NCBI RefSeq assembly: GCF_000176135.1
Contig: NZ_ACZN01000017.1
Coordinates: forward strand, 62,001 to 126,000
DNA from: Vibrio coralliilyticus ATCC BAA-450
Lineage (GTDB): Bacteria > Pseudomonadota > Gammaproteobacteria > Enterobacterales > Vibrionaceae
Direction of reading: 5' to 3'
Length of the DNA: 64,000 bases
Of the stretch, positions 62,578 to 64,000 are shown piece by piece. The position numbers and the translations under genes are program-made. The notes beneath the pieces were generated by a model that saw only the letters and a program-made list of their open reading frames with translations, ran no database searches and was not told the origin of the DNA. Position 1 is the first letter of the stretch, and the number at the start of each line of letters is the position of its first letter.

Positions 62578-63312
62578 ATGACAAAGCGTTCTATTACACT
62601 GAATTGCGATATGGGTGAAAGCTTTGGCTCCTGGCGTATGGGCAACGATGAAGCGGTCATGCCTTGGGTAGACATGGCAAACATTGCTTGCGGTTTTCAC
62701 GCGTCCGACCCTCAGATTATGTCCAATACGATTAAACTGGCAATTGAGCATGACACACAAATTGGAGCCCATCCGAGTTACCCGGATCTGCAAGGTTTTG
62801 GTCGACGTTCCATTCCGATGGCTACAGAAGAAATCACCAACATGCTTATCTACCAGGTAGGCGCGCTTAAATCTTTAGCAGAAAGCCATAACGCGCAAAT
62901 TGGCTACGTTAAGCCTCATGGTGCTCTATACAATGACATGATGCGAGATATCTCAATATTTGATGCGGTTGCTGATGCTGTATCGTGTTTTGATGTACCG
63001 CTAATGATGCTGGCCATTAATGATAGCGAAAAACATTTGGATATTGCTGACAAGTATGAACTTCCTGTTCTATTCGAAGCATTTGCCGATCGCGCCTATC
63101 TATCGAACGGTTCACTGTCTCCGCGCTCAATGCCTGGTGCCGTATTGCATAAAGAAGAAGATATACTCGATCAAATCAAACAGATTGTGCACTACGGAAA
63201 AGTGAGAACCATTGACGGCTTTTTAATCCCTATTGAAGCTGACACGATTTGTGTTCATGGCGACAACGAGCACGCGATTAAAATGATTCAGAAAATACGA
63301 AACGTCCTTTAG
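62578..63312 (+). CDS. pxpA: 5-oxoprolinase subunit PxpA
   Basis: 244 residues, the length of E. coli PxpA, with LNCDMGESFGSW, NIACGFHASDPQIM, GAHPSYPDLQGFGRR and KPHGALYNDM. PxpABC hydrolyses 5-oxoproline to glutamate with ATP. ATG at 62578 gives the family length; an in-frame ATG at 62557 adds seven residues. pxpB follows after 16 bases. Confidence 0.94.
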   Translation: MTKRSITLNCDMGESFGSWRMGNDEAVMPWVDMANIACGFHASDPQIMSNTIKLAIEHDTQIGAHPSYPDLQGFGRRSIPMATEEITNMLIYQVGALKSLAESHNAQIGYVKPHGALYNDMMRDISIFDAVADAVSCFDVPLMMLAINDSEKHLDIADKYELPVLFEAFADRAYLSNGSLSPRSMPGAVLHKEEDILDQIKQIVHYGKVRTIDGFLIPIEADTICVHGDNEHAIKMIQKIRNVL

Positions 63313-63328
63313 CGTAAGGAGATCATGA

Positions 63329-64000
63329 GTGAATATCGAAACATCTGTAGATCCCGTTGCTGAATGTTCAATACTCATCCATTTTGAGGCAGAACCAAGC
63401 CACAAGTTATCTCTCTTGATTGGAGAGATAAGCCAGTATCTGAGTAATCAACTTGGGGCCATGATAATGAACGTGACCCCTTCGTTTGATTCAATCCTGA
63501 TTGACTACCTTCCTCATCGAGTCTCAATATTCGAATTTGTGCCTTATTTGGAAAAACTGGTAACAGAAGCCATTAAAGCGCTTCCTGATGATACTGACTC
63601 ACAACACATCGAACTGCCCGTCTATTATCATGACGATGTCGGCCCAGATTTAGCTTATTACTACGATCAAGGGCTAAAGCTCGACGATGTGATTGAACTG
63701 CATTGCGCTCAGGAATACACGGTAGGAGCCATTGGTTTTGCACCAGGCTTTGCGTTTTTAACTTCGGTAAATGAGTCACTGCGCTTACCTAGAAAGTCTT
63801 CACCAAGAGTTAAGTTGCCAAAAGGCAGTGTCGGTATCGCCAATTCCAATACAGCTATCTACCCCGCAGAGTCTCCCGGTGGCTGGAATATTATTGGTAA
63901 CTGTCCAGTAAATCTCTACACACCAGACAGCTCGCCAATATTGCCCTTCTCTATTGGCACCAAAGTTCGTTTTAAACCAATTTCCGGTGATGAGTTTCTT
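63329..64000 (+). CDS. pxpB: 5-oxoprolinase subunit PxpB (partial, runs off the window)
   Basis: A GTG start at 63329, preceded by AAGGAG at 63316-63321, opens a frame that continues to the end of the window (224 codons). The KipI/PxpB signature appears as AIGFAPGFAFLTSVNESL, LPRKSSPRVKLPKGSVGI and YPAESPGGWNIIGNCPV. An ATG at 63325 is in another frame and stops quickly. It is the second gene of the pxp operon; pxpC is expected next. Confidence 0.92.
   Translation, partial: MNIETSVDPVAECSILIHFEAEPSHKLSLLIGEISQYLSNQLGAMIMNVTPSFDSILIDYLPHRVSIFEFVPYLEKLVTEAIKALPDDTDSQHIELPVYYHDDVGPDLAYYYDQGLKLDDVIELHCAQEYTVGAIGFAPGFAFLTSVNESLRLPRKSSPRVKLPKGSVGIANSNTAIYPAESPGGWNIIGNCPVNLYTPDSSPILPFSIGTKVRFKPISGDEFL

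Noticed and set aside
1..64000. Prophage, integron array, CRISPR, insertion sequences, rRNA or tRNA clusters
   Set aside because: I saw no capsid or tail genes, direct-repeat spacer arrays, transposase genes or RNA gene signatures; the lone recombinase is not enough for a mobile island.

Overview
The window looks like a stretch of a Vibrio secondary chromosome. The evidence is gene content and order. The left part (pntAB, then a five-gene vxrABCDE block, yciH, a DUF3319-type gene, ddl, and later a LysR gene divergent from hutA) follows what I remember of Vibrio cholerae chromosome II around VCA0563-VCA0576. The base composition, gene density and short intergenic terminators also fit a Vibrio. 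I see no rRNA, tRNA, CRISPR array or insertion sequence. Family names below come from reading the proteins; no database search was run.

Layout. 1-3.7 kb: a gene tail, a HlyU-domain gene and pntAB transhydrogenase. 3.8-8.3 kb: the vxr envelope-stress/T6SS two-component operon, ending in a UPF0181 (YoaH) gene whose ribosome binding site lies inside a terminator hairpin. 8.3-13.7 kb: an acetyltransferase, a lipoprotein, yciH/DUF3319, a divergent tyrosine recombinase, ddl and a SPOR lipoprotein. 13.9-20.3 kb: the Pat-type acetyltransferase/acyl-CoA synthetase, a LysR regulator, the haem receptor hutA with a Fur-like site, and a 25-residue membrane peptide. 20.3-28 kb: a zinc-ribbon gene, an SgrR-like regulator, a thioesterase, M48 and M50 metalloproteases, a PhnA-family protein, a secreted MetX-like hydrolase, a structured RNA candidate and a tfoX-family gene. 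28-39.3 kb is a signalling district: an MCP, a hybrid kinase, an OmpR-type regulator and a stand-alone HPt forming a likely phosphorelay, a ten-repeat lipoprotein, a periplasmic chorismate mutase, and a solute-binding protein paired with a Cache-GGDEF-EAL protein. 39.3-52.2 kb: DUF1223, a TerC-family gene behind a yybP-ykoY manganese riboswitch, a 31-residue membrane peptide, a 5'-nucleotidase, an OLD-type nuclease, DUF1097, a LysR gene divergent from an FNT-CBS formate/nitrite channel, cytochrome b561 with YceI, and an unknown-protein/lipase pair. 52.6-61.3 kb is an anaerobic respiration module: dcuC, narQP and napFDABC plus a 45-residue membrane peptide. The right end has galE and the start of a 5-oxoprolinase operon (pxpA, pxpB).

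How the parts work together. The nap module couples nitrate sensing (NarQ-NarP) to periplasmic nitrate reduction (NapABC), and a NarP-like palindrome and an FNR-like site lie between the two operons. The DcuC and FNT-CBS transporters fit the same anaerobic physiology. The most unusual signals are: the hairpin over the vxrE start; a repeated GTGACAnnGTCAC palindrome in three intergenic regions; a recombinase with altered catalytic residues next to a direct repeat flanking two genes; an sRNA or leader candidate before tfoX; the ten 42-residue repeats; the FNT-CBS fusion preceded by an overlapping upstream reading frame; and two previously easy-to-miss small membrane proteins.
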